Source of the DNA: Azolla caroliniana
Lineage: Eukaryota; Polypodiophyta
NCBI GenBank assembly: GCA_043228905.1
Contig: JBHGNT010000009.1
Location: forward strand, 9,424,001 to 9,488,000
Direction of reading: 5' to 3'
Length of the DNA: 64,000 nucleotides
Part shown: piece by piece, positions 63,227-64,000 of the stretch
How positions within the stretch are numbered: the first letter of the stretch is position 1
Layout of the letters: every line of letters starts with the position of its first letter
Translations under genes and position numbers: made by a program
The notes under the pieces: model-generated
Seen by the model: the letters and a program-made list of their open reading frames with translations, nothing else
Told to the model about the DNA's origin: nothing
Databases searched by the model: none

Positions 63227-64000
63227 TCAAGCTTCACTAGCTATCATTAGGAGGTTCTTAACAAGTTCTTTAAGTCTCTGCATTATCTTGTTCTTTTGCT
63301 CATCCTCACTATTTGATATCCCCTCTTCCATTCTTCCATCAATCTGCTTATTTATCTCTTCACAAACCTCTTGATTAGTCTGGGAAAGTGTTATTTTCAA
63401 GCACCTCCTTGGTGATAATAACCTTGTATAAACAATGTCTAACGCACCCAATGCGTTGGAATAGTCTTCCACCTTCAACGACATAAGAGCTTGCCATAAA
63501 AAGAGTGATGATATGCCCTCTAAAATCATTGAATCTCCCCTTCTGAGTAGCTTGCTCACTTCATTGAGAAATTGTATGGAAAAACAAGACTTTTTATCTC
63601 TTTTAGTATTAGCTGAACTCCCTTCTTCTTGAGAAGTTCTTGATTCTTCCTCTCTATCTTTGGCTTCAGCACTTCTCATTATTTCATAGGCAGACTTGGT
63701 GAAACTTGCAACCCATGGCCTCAATAATCTCTTACCAATCTGATCATTAGAAAAAGCATAAAAGCTATGAAGAGAAGCATCCATAGGTTTAGCCATAGCT
63801 TTAACTGAAGATGATATGCTTATAAAAATGTCTGGGATCCAAGGTTTGATAGAAACCAAGAATGATGTTGCTGCCTTTGGGCCGAAGAAAGCATCGCTAT
63901 ACATGAGCAGATCTAGAAGATCATTGGCTATTTCTGAATATTGTATGGCCCGTCCAGTGTCATTCCTTAGGCTTATATAAAGCATTCTTGCACCATGAGT
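63227..64000 (-). CDS. unrecognised host protein, C-terminal exon (partial)
   Basis: Open from the window edge to a TAG at 63227, at least 257 codons; the reading continues upstream of the first internal Met ('THGARMLYISLRNDTGRA'), so the gene starts outside. It looks alpha-helical and soluble: 'YSEIANDLLDLLMYSDAFFG', 'TSFLVSIKPWIPDIFISISS', then a Ser/Glu-rich loop ('EAKDREEESRTSQEEGSSAN') and more helices ('FLWQALMSLKVEDYSNALGA', 'RLKELVKNLLMIASEA'). No transposon motif, no membrane span. The 'KPWIPD' helix with following Ser-rich text suggests an Armadillo/HEAT-like scaffold, but I do not recognise the family. It is the only likely live cellular gene in the window. Confidence 0.6.
   Translation of the reverse strand, partial: THGARMLYISLRNDTGRAIQYSEIANDLLDLLMYSDAFFGPKAATSFLVSIKPWIPDIFISISSSVKAMAKPMDASLHSFYAFSNDQIGKRLLRPWVASFTKSAYEIMRSAEAKDREEESRTSQEEGSSANTKRDKKSCFSIQFLNEVSKLLRRGDSMILEGISSLFLWQALMSLKVEDYSNALGALDIVYTRLLSPRRCLKITLSQTNQEVCEEINKQIDGRMEEGISNSEDEQKNKIMQRLKELVKNLLMIASEA

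Overview
This is plant nuclear DNA, almost all of it a graveyard of LTR retrotransposons inserted into one another. The evidence for a land plant is Ty1/copia elements with an initiator-Met tRNA primer site, chromodomain Ty3/gypsy elements, decayed PLS-type pentatricopeptide-repeat (PPR) coding pieces, a LINE tail and one exon-like host ORF at the right edge. The PPR wording and the fungal-looking gypsy families would fit a fern or lycophyte, but that is inference. No bacterial features, rRNA genes or intact tRNA genes were seen.

Layout. 1-788: copy A1 of an LTR family loaded with minisatellites. 789-4873: a decayed minus-strand copia (H), split by two LTR-like inserts (1268-1949, 2492-3562). 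4874-7201: AT-rich DNA, then the 3' end of a plus-strand gypsy (K) with tandem repeats. 7202-9658: 3'-truncated minus-strand copia (B), whose LTR holds solo LTR A2. 9659-11408: gene-like scraps and a copia LTR (I1).

11409-46107 is one old minus-strand chromovirus (E) that acted as a landing pad. Gypsy G (14551-37326, TSD aagag) sits in E's reverse transcriptase. Copia C (20508-33293, TSD gtaag) sits in G's pol. Gypsy D1 (24845-31928, TSD acgc) sits in C's RNase H. Solo LTR A3 (19112-19921, TSD gtttc) also sits in G. Gypsy D2 (37961-44941) is a second hit in E. The nest is four levels deep, and the host reading frames rejoin across most insertions.

46108-48284 holds another I-type LTR and a tandem duplication. 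48285-53952 is chromovirus F, the youngest element by eye (LTRs identical, TSD agcac), with gag and pol nearly intact. 53953-64000 is less dense: a degraded chromovirus pol (J), a LINE C-terminus, a tandem-repeat block, three PPR pseudogene pieces with a MITE-like insert, and the 3' part of an unrecognised host gene on the minus strand.

The most interesting system is the E/F chromovirus family. Four signals stand out. First, a 12-nt primer-binding site perfectly complementary to the LTR sequence 33 nt downstream of the TATA box, i.e. at the predicted mRNA 5' end, as in Tf1/sushi self-priming. Second, a GTTAAAC slippery heptamer at the gag end with pol in -1, conserved in E and F. Third, arrays of heat-shock-element units just upstream of the TATA box. 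Fourth, a tRNA-like segment with A- and B-box-like sequence, antisense at the start of U3. Family D is also unusual (4-bp TSD, near tRNA-Trp primer site, D-H-G protease motif, FLDD polymerase motif), as is the coiled-coil third ORF of G.
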